Shown: positions 1-8,076, counted from the first letter of the stretch. The stretch is DNA of 64,000 nt from JAFGVL01 sp031553685 (GCA_031553685.1 JAVBLE010000036.1:62001-126000); one strand, 5' to 3'. Translations and numbers: made by a program. The notes: a model not told the origin generated them from the sequence alone.

Positions 1-1
1 T

Positions 2-370
2 CTGTCTATTCTGGCAGCTATGAAAGGGGCTACTCCCATAATGGGTATTGACATTGACGAATGGGCATACAGCAATTCGTTGGATAATATCAAACTGAAT
101 GGGTATGAACAAATCGAAATTCGCGAAGGAGGAGCCGAATTGCTTGCCGGATTGCATTTTGATGTAATTTTTGCCAACATTAACCGGAATATTTTACTGA
201 ATGATATGGCAGCTTATGTAGCTTGTTTGAACGAAGGCGGAGAACTCTATATGAGCGGTTTTTACAAAGAAGATATTCCGGCTATCGAAAAATGTGCCAA
301 CGATTTAGGATTAAAATTGATTTCTTTTGAAGAGAAAAATAATTGGGTAGCAGTGCGTATGTCCCGATAA
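2..370 (+). CDS. prmA: Ribosomal protein L11 methyltransferase, C-terminal part
   Basis: The reading frame is open from the left edge (codons before the first ATG at 20 read LSILAA), so this is the 3' part of a gene that begins outside the window. About 122 residues are visible. The Rossmann-fold methyltransferase signature is present: an acidic strand end (GIDIDEWA) that binds S-adenosylmethionine, then the catalytic-loop motif FANINRNIL typical of PrmA, and a late GFYKEDI segment. PrmA trimethylates ribosomal protein L11 in the cytoplasm. The closest alternative would be another class I methyltransferase, but the ANIN loop favours PrmA. Confidence 0.85.
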   Translation: MSILAAMKGATPIMGIDIDEWAYSNSLDNIKLNGYEQIEIREGGAELLAGLHFDVIFANINRNILLNDMAAYVACLNEGGELYMSGFYKEDIPAIEKCANDLGLKLISFEEKNNWVAVRMSR

Positions 371-435
371 AGAATGAGGGAAAAGTTTAAAGCGCTTATC
401 TATAGTAATCAGTTACTTGACCGGTAGTTTTATTA

Positions 436-444
436 ACAGAGAAT
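436..444. repeat. Target-site duplication of the IS (left copy)
   Basis: ACAGAGAAT at 436-444 is repeated exactly at 1755-1763, directly abutting both ends of the insertion sequence. Nine base pairs is within the range used by IS4-group elements. The perfect match argues for a fairly recent insertion. Confidence 0.85.
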
Positions 445-1754
445 CACTAGTGTCCGGTTAAGCAAATATCAAAACCTCTACAACCATTATAAATAAGAGG
501 ATGTAGATATGTTTTTTTATTTTTCGATTTGAAAATAGTTTTCACTTTTGTGATAAAATCGCAAAAGTATGAATACAGGAAAAACCATATTTGCTCAATT
601 AATGTCATTTCTTCCAGACTATGAGTTTAATAAATGTGTAAACAAATACAAAGGCAATTATAAGGTAAAAACCTTTACATGCAGGGAACATTTCTATGTA
701 ATGAGTTTTGCTCAAATCACTTACAGGGAAAGCCTGCGAGATATCGAAGCCTGTTTAAAAGCTCTTACAAACAAATTATACCATAGTGGTATAAAACAAG
801 CAGTATCTAAATCAACATTAGCAGAGGCTAATGAGAACAGAGATTGGCGTATTTATGCAGATTTTGCACAAATTCTTATAAAAGAAGCACGAAATCTGTA
901 TAAAACAGACAATGATTTTCTGCTCAATATTGACAATATAGCTTATGCTCTTGATAGCACAACGATTGACCTTTGTCTTTCATTGTTCCCATGGGCAAAG
1001 TTTCGCAAAAAGAAAGGAGCTGTAAAGGCTCATGTTCTTTTAGACCTGCGAGGATCGATTCCGACTTTTATAGAAATAACAGACGGAAGCGTACACGATG
1101 TCAATATACTGGATCTTATCGCCATTGAGTCTGGTGCTATCTATGTAATGGACAGAGGATATCTTGACTTAGACAGACTCTATGCCATTCACCGTAAGGC
1201 TGCGTTTTTCATTACTCGTGCAAAAGCAAACACTGCGATGAAAAGAGTTTATAGTAGACCGGTAGACAAATCCACAGGTCTCAGATGTGATCAATCCGTA
1301 AGGTTTACGGTCTATAAATCAAAAAAAGAATACCCTGAATTAATCAGGAGAATAAAATTTTTTGACAAAGAAACCGAGAACACTTACATTTTCTTGACCA
1401 ATAACTTTGAGTTAGATGCCTTGTTAATAGCTCAGTTATACAAAGAACGCTGGAAGATTGAATTGTTTTTCAAATGGATAAAACAACATCTTCGAATCAA
1501 GGCATTTTATGGCACAAGCTACAACACTGTGTGTTGTCAAATATGGATTGCTGTCTGTGCATATTTACTTGTAGCTATTGTAAAAAAGAAGCTGAAACTG
1601 GAGCATTCGCTCTACAATTTATTACAGATTTTCAGCCTCACCCTTTTTGAAAAAACACCTATAAATGAACTGTTTACAAATAATAATTACAAATCAAATA
1701 GTCCTATTAAAGATAAACAACTGAATTTGTTTGATTTATAACCGGACACTAATG
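445..1754 (+). mobile_element. Complete IS4-family insertion sequence, 1310 bp
   Basis: The ends are 16-bp inverted repeats with one mismatch: CACTAGTGTCCGGTTA at 445-460 and its complement TAACCGGACACTAATG at 1739-1754. They are flanked by an identical 9-bp target duplication (436-444, 1755-1763). One transposase gene fills the element. The insertion lies in the intergenic space between prmA and the convergent porin gene and breaks no visible gene. Intact ends, intact transposase and a perfect duplication together suggest that it is recent and possibly active. Confidence 0.92.
569..1741 (+). CDS. IS4-family transposase (DUF4372 plus DDE domain)
   Basis: 390 residues, full length for the family. 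The N-terminal part (about 1-70, with FLPDYEFNKCV and REHFYVMSFAQITYRESLRDIE) is the DUF4372 region that precedes the DDE domain in Bacteroidetes IS4 transposases. The catalytic triad is visible as the Asp in ALDSTTIDL, the Asp in VMDRGYLDLDRL and the Glu in YKERWKIELFFKWIKQ (the IS4 Y-(2)-R-(3)-E-(6)-K signature). The stop codon lies within the right inverted repeat. It should bind the ends of this element and catalyse cut-and-paste transposition. No frameshift or internal stop is present. Confidence 0.95.
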   Translation: MNTGKTIFAQLMSFLPDYEFNKCVNKYKGNYKVKTFTCREHFYVMSFAQITYRESLRDIEACLKALTNKLYHSGIKQAVSKSTLAEANENRDWRIYADFAQILIKEARNLYKTDNDFLLNIDNIAYALDSTTIDLCLSLFPWAKFRKKKGAVKAHVLLDLRGSIPTFIEITDGSVHDVNILDLIAIESGAIYVMDRGYLDLDRLYAIHRKAAFFITRAKANTAMKRVYSRPVDKSTGLRCDQSVRFTVYKSKKEYPELIRRIKFFDKETENTYIFLTNNFELDALLIAQLYKERWKIELFFKWIKQHLRIKAFYGTSYNTVCCQIWIAVCAYLLVAIVKKKLKLEHSLYNLLQIFSLTLFEKTPINELFTNNNYKSNSPIKDKQLNLFDL

Positions 1755-1788
1755 ACAGAGAATATATTGTTAAATAATTGTTTTGTGG

Positions 1789-2922
1789 TTAATGATTCCA
1801 CACGATCATGAGTTGGATGCCTTTGCCGGTAAAGGAAGTGTTGGCATTGGTGCCTCCTTGCTGGGGCAGGTTGTAGCGTTCGGGATTCCAATAGCCCATG
1901 GCGTAGAAGGTGAAGTTGTGCCGCAAGTCTTTTTTCCAGTTGACGAAGGTGTAGATATCGGCGTTTTTCCAATCGTAGTATAAAATGGTGCTCAAATTGT
2001 TGGTCATACCGATGGGGTACGAAAGCGTGCAGGCAGTGAAAGTACCGTTATTTTCAAAGGCGAAAGCAGTTTGATCGGTGGCATACATCATGGTTTCGAT
2101 CACGGCATACAGCCCGTTGCCGATACCAAAGGTGTAATCCACCCCAACGGTCATCAATTCCTGATTGGTGAGCGCACCCACATCCTTGGTCTTGCCTATC
2201 CAAGCGCCTTCAAACCATAGCCCTACGCCGACATCCCATTTGCCGTCCACTCCTACCCTATTTTCGGGCGTAATCAAATCAACGCCGACATTGCTCATAT
2301 CTACCTTTCGGTAGTTGTACGAAAGCCCTATTTCTCCTTTTGGGGTGGGATATTGAATCCGTCCGCCGAGTTCGGGCATGCGGTTGCTCGAAGTGCCGAT
2401 ATCCCACACACGCTGCTGTTTATTATCGTACAATATCCATGCCCAGATATTAGCATTATTGAGGAAATAATACCGCCCGAGCAGTGCCCAAACGCCGTTG
2501 GTGAGTTGCAGCGGGTCGCGCGGGTCAATCTGGTCGAACCACATAAGCGGTCGCAGCATATTGGCGGAACCGAAACTGATTTTTTGCAATCCTGCACGCA
2601 GTTCGTATTGCGAAGCCGAATAGCGTGCCCAAGCCCGATAAGGTTTTATGGAACCGGTGGCATAAATACTGTCGAACGGATAAACGCCAACCGTACCTAC
2701 AGCGTTAATGGCGCCTTCAAAATCAATTAAATGATTATTTTTCAAGTAAATGGAATAATCGAGTGTGGGGATGTAACGACCGTTGGCGGTAATGGGGTAA
2801 TCGCCCGAGAAGCTGAAATTTTCCCAATTGGAGAGCTGTCCGCTAAACGATAGCGAATCTTTTATAGCTGCATTTGCTATGATAGAAATGAGCAATAAGG
2901 GAAATATGAGTTTTAATTTCAT
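1789..2922 (-). CDS. Outer-membrane beta-barrel porin-like protein
   Basis: Start taken at the ATG at 2922 (MKLKLIFPLLLISIIANA), which gives a clean signal peptide; a further in-frame ATG lies three codons upstream at 2931. About 377 residues. The mature part alternates aromatic and polar residues in strand-like stretches (YSIYLKNNHLIDFEGAIN, YELRAGLQKISFG, YFLNNANIWAWILY) and ends in a hydrophobic strand with terminal WNH, as expected of a barrel inserted by the BAM machinery. No substrate can be read from the sequence. It is convergent with the IS and diverges from nothing close; it stands alone. Confidence 0.7.
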   Translation of the reverse strand: MKLKLIFPLLLISIIANAAIKDSLSFSGQLSNWENFSFSGDYPITANGRYIPTLDYSIYLKNNHLIDFEGAINAVGTVGVYPFDSIYATGSIKPYRAWARYSASQYELRAGLQKISFGSANMLRPLMWFDQIDPRDPLQLTNGVWALLGRYYFLNNANIWAWILYDNKQQRVWDIGTSSNRMPELGGRIQYPTPKGEIGLSYNYRKVDMSNVGVDLITPENRVGVDGKWDVGVGLWFEGAWIGKTKDVGALTNQELMTVGVDYTFGIGNGLYAVIETMMYATDQTAFAFENNGTFTACTLSYPIGMTNNLSTILYYDWKNADIYTFVNWKKDLRHNFTFYAMGYWNPERYNLPQQGGTNANTSFTGKGIQLMIVWNH

Positions 2923-3040
2923 AATACACATTAATTGAATAATTGATTAAATGAATAAATGAAAAATACAGAATGTATTGTGACTTCCCTTTCAATTATT
3001 ATTCCCGTTGGCATGACCTTCGGTTCCATTAATCAGTTAA

Positions 3041-3574
3041 TCAATTATTATTTTTAGAAAATTCCCAAATAACAATGCCTGCCGTAACCGATACATTGAG
3101 CGAATGTTTGGTGCCATATTGCGGCAATTCGACACAGCCGTCGGACATATTAATAATTTCTTGCTGCACGCCTTTTACTTCGTTGCCAAGTACAACAGCG
3201 TATTTTTTGGTTTTGTCTAATTGTAAATCGGTCAGCATGATGCTATTTTCGGCTTGCTCGATGGAATATATAATATAGCCTTGTTGTTTAAGTTCTTTGA
3301 TGGCGTCTTGTGTATGTTCAAAGTATTTCCATTCAACTGTATTTTCGGCGCCAAGGGCTGTTTTGTGCATTTCGGCATTAGGAGGTGTTCCGGTAGTGCC
3401 GCATAGATATACAGCTTCAACCAAATAAGCATCGGAAGTACGGAAAACGGCTCCTACATTATGCAGGCTGCGCACATTATCGAGTACTACTATTAAAGGC
3501 GTTTTTACTGTTTGCTTAAACTCTTCTGTGGTGAGGCGGTTTAGCTCTTCTATCTGCAACTTTTTATTTCTCAT
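3041..3574 (-). CDS. TrmH/SpoU-family RNA 2'-O-methyltransferase
   Basis: 177 residues, the length of small SPOUT methyltransferases. The three SPOUT motifs are present in order: motif 1 as LDNVRSLHNVGAVFRT (Asn and Arg of the catalytic site, about residues 32-47), motif 2 as VVLGNEVKGV (about 127-136), motif 3 as LPQYGTKHSLNVSVTAGIV (about 150-168). These bind S-adenosylmethionine in a trefoil knot and methylate a ribose in tRNA or rRNA. Bacteroidetes carry several paralogues, so the exact RNA target is not assigned. It is transcribed divergently from mutS2 from a promoter that almost abuts the start codon. Confidence 0.88.
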   Translation of the reverse strand: MRNKKLQIEELNRLTTEEFKQTVKTPLIVVLDNVRSLHNVGAVFRTSDAYLVEAVYLCGTTGTPPNAEMHKTALGAENTVEWKYFEHTQDAIKELKQQGYIIYSIEQAENSIMLTDLQLDKTKKYAVVLGNEVKGVQQEIINMSDGCVELPQYGTKHSLNVSVTAGIVIWEFSKNNN

Positions 3575-3579
3575 GTTGC

Positions 3580-3587
3580 AAAGATAA
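3580..3587 (-). promoter_or_regulatory. -7 promoter box of the TrmH-type gene
   Basis: CAAAGATA on the + strand reads TATCTTTG on the minus strand, a match to the Bacteroidetes TAnnTTTG box. Only five bases separate it from the ATG at 3574, so transcription would begin at or very near the start codon and the mRNA could be leaderless. Confidence 0.6.
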
Positions 3588-3630
3588 TAATCCGTGTTTT
3601 AGTATGATGTAAAATTCTCTTTTTAATCAC

Positions 3631-3638
3631 TACTTTTG
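3631..3638 (+). promoter_or_regulatory. -7 promoter box of mutS2
   Basis: TACTTTTG matches TAnnTTTG. It lies 49 bases before the mutS2 ATG at 3688, in the intergenic space shared with the divergent TrmH-type gene. Confidence 0.6.
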
Positions 3639-3687
3639 CGTTATAATAAATTGTCAATCGTAAATAGTAAAATAGTCAATAAACTAG

Positions 3688-6162
3688 ATGATCTATCCCC
3701 ATAATTTCGAACAAAAAATAGCCTTTGATAAGATTCGCTTACTGCTCAAAGAGAAATGTATCAGCATTCTGGGAGAAGAAAAAACGGACGAGATGTCGTT
3801 TTCATCCGATTATGAAGTTGTATGCCGGCAACTTGCCCAAACAGACGAAATGCGTACACTTATTACCGATGAGAATATTGAATTTCCACTTACTACCTTT
3901 TTCGACTTACGCGAAGGATTGGTGCGTATCCGTATCGAAGGATTGTATCTCGATGCCGGCGAAGTATTTGATTTGCGCCGCTCGTTGGAGGTTATTAATA
4001 CCGTCGTACGCTTCATTACCGAAAAGCCCGAAGGCGAGATTCCCCAACTCAAACAATTGACCGAAGGTATTACCGTTTTCCCTGCCATTGTAGTAAAGAT
4101 AAACTCTATTGTAGATAAATTTGGCAAGATAAAAGATAATGCTTCGTCCGAATTAGCACGCATTCGCAAAGAGATGTTTGCTGTGCAAGGCAGCGTTTCC
4201 AAAACTTTACAATCTATTTTGCGGCAAGCACAAACTGATGGCTTGGTAGAGAAAGACGCACAACCGACCATGCGCGAAGGGCGGCTGGTAATACCCATTC
4301 CACCTGCCTACAAACGCCGCTTGCGAGGTATCGTACATGATGAATCGGCAACCGGAAAGACTGTTTTCATAGAGCCTGCCGAAGTGGTAGAACAAAATAA
4401 CCGCTTGCGCGAACTCGAAGCAGAAGAACGCCGCGAGATTATTCGCATTTTGGTTGATTTTGCTAACTTTCTGCGTCCGTCGTTAGAAGATATTTTGCAA
4501 TCCTATCAGTTTTTGGCAACAATTGATTTTATTCGAGCCAAAGCATTGTTTTCCCTTACTATAAATGCTATAAAACCGACTGTTTCTACCGATTGTTTGC
4601 TCGATTGGCACAAGGCAACCCACCCTATTCTTTATTTATCATTAAAAAAGCAAGGAAAGGAAATTGTGCCGCTCGACATCACCCTCAACCAGCGGCAGCG
4701 CATATTGCTGATTTCGGGACCGAATGCCGGCGGTAAATCGGTATGCCTGAAAACAGTAGGACTATTGCAATATATGTTGCAATGCGGTTTGTTAGTACCC
4801 TTGCACGAAAGCAGCCGCATGGGAATGTTCAGCCGTTTGTTTATTGATATTGGCGACGAACAATCTATCGAGAACGACCTTTCTACTTATAGTTCGCACC
4901 TGACGAATATGAAGTATTTTGTGCGAAACACGAATCATCGCACCTTAATTTTGATTGACGAATTTGGTGGTGGCACCGAACCTATGATTGGGGGAGCGAT
5001 AGCCGAGTCGTTACTCGAAAAGTATAACGAAAACCGTTCGTTTGGCGTGATCACTACACACTATACTAATTTGAAACACTTTGCACAAGCTGCCGAAGGT
5101 ATTGTAAATGGTGCCATGCTTTACGACCGCCATCAAATGCAACCGCTTTTCCGCCTCGAAGTAGGAAATGCCGGAAGCTCATTTGCCATTGAGATTGCAC
5201 GAAAGATAGGTTTGCCCGAAACGGTTATACAAGCTGCTACCGAAAAGGTGGGCGCCGAACACATCGACTACGACAAGCACCTGCAAGACATTGCGCGCGA
5301 CAAACGCTACTGGGAAAACAAACGCCAGCAGATACGACAACGCGAAAAACAATTGGACGAACTGGTGGAAAAATACCAAACCGAACTGCAAAAGACAGAT
5401 AAGCAGCGCAAAGAAATTGTAAATCAAGCCAAGACAGAAGCGACGGCTTTATTACAAAATACGAATGCTAAAATAGAAAACACTATCCGCGAGATAAAAA
5501 CAGCGCAGGCTGAGAAAGAACGCACAAAAACCATTCGTAATGAGTTGTCCCAATTTAAAGAAGAATTGCAGAACGCGGATAACGCAGATGACGCGGATTT
5601 ACACAGATTAAATGCAAATTATAAAAAGAAGGAAATAAAGATCAGCGATAATCAGCGTTCTCCGCGTTCAGAAGAATCGACAGTAATAACCATTACCACA
5701 GGAGATAATGTGCGGCTGAAAGGGCAAAGCGTTATCGGGCAAGTGCTCGAACTACAAGGGAAAACGGCAACTGTCAGTTTCGGGCAACTGAAAAGCACCG
5801 TGAAGCTTGACCAACTGGAACGCATAAGCAGGGGCGTTGCATGCAACGCCCCTACCCAAAAACGCCAAACAGCTTTCCTCGGCAGCACTTCGAGCGAAGA
5901 AATCCGTCAACGCAAACTTGCCTTTAAATCCGAAATAGATGTACGGGGTATGCGTGCAGACGAAGCCTTGCAAGCCGTTACTTATTTTATAGACGATGCT
6001 TTAATGGTAGGTGTGGCCTCGGTGCGCATTCTGCATGGTACCGGAACCGGCGCACTCCGTCAGGTAATACGCCAATATTTGGGTACAATAGGTGGCGTAT
6101 CTAAATACCATGATGAGCATGTGCAGCTTGGTGGGGCGGGCATTACGGTGGTGGAATTTTAA
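3688..6162 (+). CDS. mutS2: MutS2 family endonuclease / ribosome-rescue ATPase
   Basis: 824 residues, slightly above the usual length of about 780-800. Order of parts: MutS core and lever regions (to about 330), ABC-type ATPase with Walker A GPNAGGKS near residue 344 and Walker B TLILIDEFGGGTEP near 424, a long coiled-coil clamp (about 515-625), a KOW-like beta region, and a C-terminal Smr nuclease domain (DVRGM near 750 and HGTGTG). MutS2 binds branched DNA and suppresses recombination; in other bacteria it also acts on collided ribosomes. The extra length is explained by two repeat-derived segments inserted in frame between the coiled coil and the Smr domain: residues about 628-661 (DNA 5571-5669, exactly 33 codons) and about 715-722 (GVACNAP, DNA 5830-5853). 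Both lie in linker regions away from the active sites. Probably functional. Confidence 0.95.
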   Translation: MIYPHNFEQKIAFDKIRLLLKEKCISILGEEKTDEMSFSSDYEVVCRQLAQTDEMRTLITDENIEFPLTTFFDLREGLVRIRIEGLYLDAGEVFDLRRSLEVINTVVRFITEKPEGEIPQLKQLTEGITVFPAIVVKINSIVDKFGKIKDNASSELARIRKEMFAVQGSVSKTLQSILRQAQTDGLVEKDAQPTMREGRLVIPIPPAYKRRLRGIVHDESATGKTVFIEPAEVVEQNNRLRELEAEERREIIRILVDFANFLRPSLEDILQSYQFLATIDFIRAKALFSLTINAIKPTVSTDCLLDWHKATHPILYLSLKKQGKEIVPLDITLNQRQRILLISGPNAGGKSVCLKTVGLLQYMLQCGLLVPLHESSRMGMFSRLFIDIGDEQSIENDLSTYSSHLTNMKYFVRNTNHRTLILIDEFGGGTEPMIGGAIAESLLEKYNENRSFGVITTHYTNLKHFAQAAEGIVNGAMLYDRHQMQPLFRLEVGNAGSSFAIEIARKIGLPETVIQAATEKVGAEHIDYDKHLQDIARDKRYWENKRQQIRQREKQLDELVEKYQTELQKTDKQRKEIVNQAKTEATALLQNTNAKIENTIREIKTAQAEKERTKTIRNELSQFKEELQNADNADDADLHRLNANYKKKEIKISDNQRSPRSEESTVITITTGDNVRLKGQSVIGQVLELQGKTATVSFGQLKSTVKLDQLERISRGVACNAPTQKRQTAFLGSTSSEEIRQRKLAFKSEIDVRGMRADEALQAVTYFIDDALMVGVASVRILHGTGTGALRQVIRQYLGTIGGVSKYHDEHVQLGGAGITVVEF
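5571..5669. repeat. 99-bp inverted-repeat element inside mutS2, in frame
   Basis: The ends GAACGCGGATAACGC (5571 on) and, on the opposite strand, GAACGCGGAGAACGC (ending 5669) form an imperfect inverted repeat about 40 bp per arm. The same GAACGCGGAT-type sequence occurs between genes near 9690 and 56097. Its length is a multiple of three and it contains no stop in the mutS2 frame; it encodes a hydrophilic stretch rich in Asn, Asp and Lys. Confidence 0.7.
5830..5853. repeat. Perfect 24-bp palindrome inside mutS2 (GGGGCGTTGCA family)
   Basis: AGGGGCGTTGCA is followed immediately by its exact complement. The same palindrome, extended to 32 bp, lies between genes at 39784-39815, and an interrupted copy lies in the radical SAM gene at 7659-7710. 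Here it encodes GVACNAP in frame. Confidence 0.85.
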
Positions 6163-6166
6163 AGTA

Positions 6167-6263
6167 TTAGTCCACAGATTACACGGATAACACAGATTTT
6201 ATTTTTTGATAATAAATTTACAAAGCTAAAATTTCTGTGTAATCTGCATAATCTGTGGACTAA
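6167..6263. repeat. 97-bp MITE-like inverted repeat (TTAGTCCACAGATT family)
   Basis: Begins TTAGTCCACAGATTACAC and ends with the complement (ATCTGTGGACTAA). The centre is AT-rich (about 40 bp). It is the inverse-orientation sibling of the two copies at 6753-6840 and 6870-6968, so three copies bracket the cyclophilin gene. It may also serve as a terminator for mutS2. Confidence 0.8.
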
Positions 6264-6292
6264 AATGTTCAAAAAACTCTAAATAAATAATT

Positions 6293-6751
6293 ATGTACAA
6301 AGCAGAAATCATTACCGAAAAGGGAACAATGAAAGTATCTTTCTTTGAAAAAGATGCGCCAAACACAGTAGAAAATTTCGTAAAACTTGCCCAAGAGGGC
6401 TTTTACAACGGACTGACATTTCATCGGGTAATTCCCGACTTTGTTATTCAGGGCGGTTGCCCGAACTCTCGCGAAGGTGTCAAAGGAATGCCAGGAACAG
6501 GCGGACCCGGCTACAAAATAGATTGCGAGTTGGATGGCGATAACCAATACCACGACCGTGGCGTATTGTCAATGGCTCACGCCGGAAAAAACACCGGCGG
6601 CTCTCAATTCTTTATCTGTCATAGTCGCAATAATACTTCGCATTTAGACCGCCAACATACTTGTTTCGGAAAGGTTTACGAAGGATTGGATGTAATTGAT
6701 GACATCAGAGCAGGTGATAAAATCTTGGAAATAAACATTACGGAAGAATAG
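6293..6751 (+). CDS. Cyclophilin-type peptidyl-prolyl cis-trans isomerase
   Basis: 152 residues, the single-domain cyclophilin length. Visible hallmarks: ITEKGTMKVSFFEKDAPNTVENFV at the N-terminus, FHRVIPDFVIQGG with the catalytic Arg (about residues 43-55), GPGYKIDCEL, LSMAHAGKNTGGSQFFI with the Gln/Phe of the proline pocket, and FGKVYEGLDVIDDI. It isomerises peptidyl-proline bonds; with no signal peptide it should be cytoplasmic. It is framed by copies of the TTAGTCC repeat, and its last nine codons are duplicated together with one repeat copy at 6844-6868. Confidence 0.93.
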   Translation: MYKAEIITEKGTMKVSFFEKDAPNTVENFVKLAQEGFYNGLTFHRVIPDFVIQGGCPNSREGVKGMPGTGGPGYKIDCELDGDNQYHDRGVLSMAHAGKNTGGSQFFICHSRNNTSHLDRQHTCFGKVYEGLDVIDDIRAGDKILEINITEE

Positions 6752-6752
6752 A

Positions 6753-6968
6753 TTAGTCCGCAGATTACACGGATTACACAGAAATTTTAGCTTTGTAAAT
6801 TTATTGTCAAAAAATAAAATCCGTGTTATCTGTGTAATCTCTTTGAAATAAATATTGCGGAAGAATAGATTAGTCCACGGATTACACGGATTACACAGAA
6901 ATTTTAGCTTTGTAAATTTATTATCAAAAAAAATAAAATCCGTGTTATCCGTGTAATCTGTGGACTAA
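6753..6968. repeat. Two tandem copies of the TTAGTCC repeat plus a copy of the cyclophilin 3' end
   Basis: Copy A (6753-6840) lacks its right end; copy B (6870-6968) is complete. Between them 6844-6868 repeats the end of the cyclophilin gene (AAATAAAYATTRCGGAAGAA then TAG). The offset between the two units is 117 bp. This is a tandem duplication that took in the gene end and a repeat. The region otherwise holds no gene. Confidence 0.8.
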
Positions 6969-6979
6969 AACAAAAGAAT

Positions 6980-7942
6980 ATGTTCAAGAAAATCTACATA
7001 GAAATAACCAATTCGTGCAACTTTAATTGCTCTTTTTGCTACCCGAGTGTGCGGAAGAAGAAAACGATGTCGGTAGAAGAATTTCAATTTGTGGTTGAAA
7101 AGATAAAGCCCTTTACCCGGTATGTGTACCTGCATGTGTTGGGCGAACCGCTCTTACATCCACAGTTTGAACAGATTTTAGATATAGCTGCCGCGAATGA
7201 TTTATTTGTCAATATTACCACCAACGGTTCGCTTATCGGCAAACATAAAGAGCTGTTGATAAATAAACCTGTTCGCCAAATCAATATTTCATTGCACGAT
7301 TGGGAGGAGAATATGGGAATTGTAGGGGCAGACCTGCGTGTCTGTCCTTATGACCGGGACGAACGCATATTAAAGGACAAACACATAGGTTTGTCCCTAC
7401 ATGATTTATTCCATTTCGCACAACAAATAGCACCGACAACCTACACCAGTTTCCGGCTGTGGAACAGAATGGGTGATGCGGTCAGTCCTTTTACGGAAGA
7501 ATGTTTGGCGGTGATTTCGGATTATTTTCATACTGACAAACAATTGTTATTGGAATGCTGTGCGGGCGAAACATTTTTCGCCCCTATGCAAAACATTCGG
7601 TTATCCGAACATATATTTTTACAAAATTCAGCCCGTTTCGATTGGCGCACGGACGACAGTAGGGGCGTTGCATTTCGACTTCGCTCAATGACCACATGCA
7701 ACGCCCCTACAAACAACCCAACACCAAAAAACTGCCTTGCCCTACGCGACCATATCGCTATCCTGTCAGACGGTTCGGTTGTGCCGTGTTGTATAGATGC
7801 CGATGCAAATCTTTTATTAGGCAATATTTTTACGGATGATTTGACCGGAATTTTATCTTCCCCCAAGGCTAAAAACATAAAAGAGGGTTTTGCACGGGGC
7901 GAAGCAGTGGAGGAGTATTGCCGATCGTGCGGATTTAGATAA
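6980..7942 (+). CDS. Radical SAM protein with SPASM-type C-terminus
   Basis: 320 residues. The radical SAM cluster motif is at the N-terminus: Cys13, Cys17 and Cys20 in NSCNFNCSFCYPS. It is followed by GEPLLHPQF and ITTNGSL, which are typical for the SAM-binding half. The C-terminal end has Cys pairs in GSVVPCCIDAD and YCRSCGF, the pattern of a SPASM/twitch auxiliary iron-sulfur site. Enzymes of this kind modify peptides or act as sulfatase maturases; the substrate cannot be told. Two repeat-derived segments sit in frame: residues about 115-141 (GADLRVCP..., DNA 7322-7400) and about 227-244 (GVAFRLRSMTTCNAP, DNA 7659-7710). The second lies between the two halves. No neighbouring peptide substrate is evident. 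Confidence 0.85.
   Translation: MFKKIYIEITNSCNFNCSFCYPSVRKKKTMSVEEFQFVVEKIKPFTRYVYLHVLGEPLLHPQFEQILDIAAANDLFVNITTNGSLIGKHKELLINKPVRQINISLHDWEENMGIVGADLRVCPYDRDERILKDKHIGLSLHDLFHFAQQIAPTTYTSFRLWNRMGDAVSPFTEECLAVISDYFHTDKQLLLECCAGETFFAPMQNIRLSEHIFLQNSARFDWRTDDSRGVAFRLRSMTTCNAPTNNPTPKNCLALRDHIAILSDGSVVPCCIDADANLLLGNIFTDDLTGILSSPKAKNIKEGFARGEAVEEYCRSCGFR
7322..7400. repeat. 79-bp hairpin element inside the radical SAM gene (GTAGGGGCAGACC family)
   Basis: Arms of 26 bp: GTAGGGGCAGACCTGCGTGT... at 7322-7347 and its near-complement at 7375-7400 (about five mismatches). Related arms bound the intergenic composite at 9837-9948, and a single arm lies at 9610-9631. It is read through in frame as GADLRVCP and following residues. 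Confidence 0.8.
7659..7710. repeat. Nested palindromic elements inside the radical SAM gene
   Basis: GTAGGGGCGTTGCAT (7659-7673) and its complement (7696-7710) are the two halves of the palindrome found whole in mutS2. Between them, at the dyad centre, sits a 22-bp insert that on the minus strand reads GTGGTCATTGAGCGAAGTCG, the family also seen at 9670 and twice in menD. The whole is read in frame. Confidence 0.85.
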
Positions 7943-8068
7943 AACTGCCCTCGCCGATGCCCCTCAATTCGTTAATTGAATGACATTGGACGCCATTTTG
8001 CAAAACATTGTATCTCTTCCCTGTTAAAAAAAATCTTTTTATATTTTTGGTATTTAATAAAACTTCTT

Positions 8069-8076
8069 TACATTTG
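8069..8076 (+). promoter_or_regulatory. Promoter box for the DUF6261 gene leader
   Basis: TACATTTG matches TAnnTTTG. If used, the transcript would carry a leader of about 550 bases containing the stem-loops, CA tract and tandem repeats described below. Confidence 0.45.
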
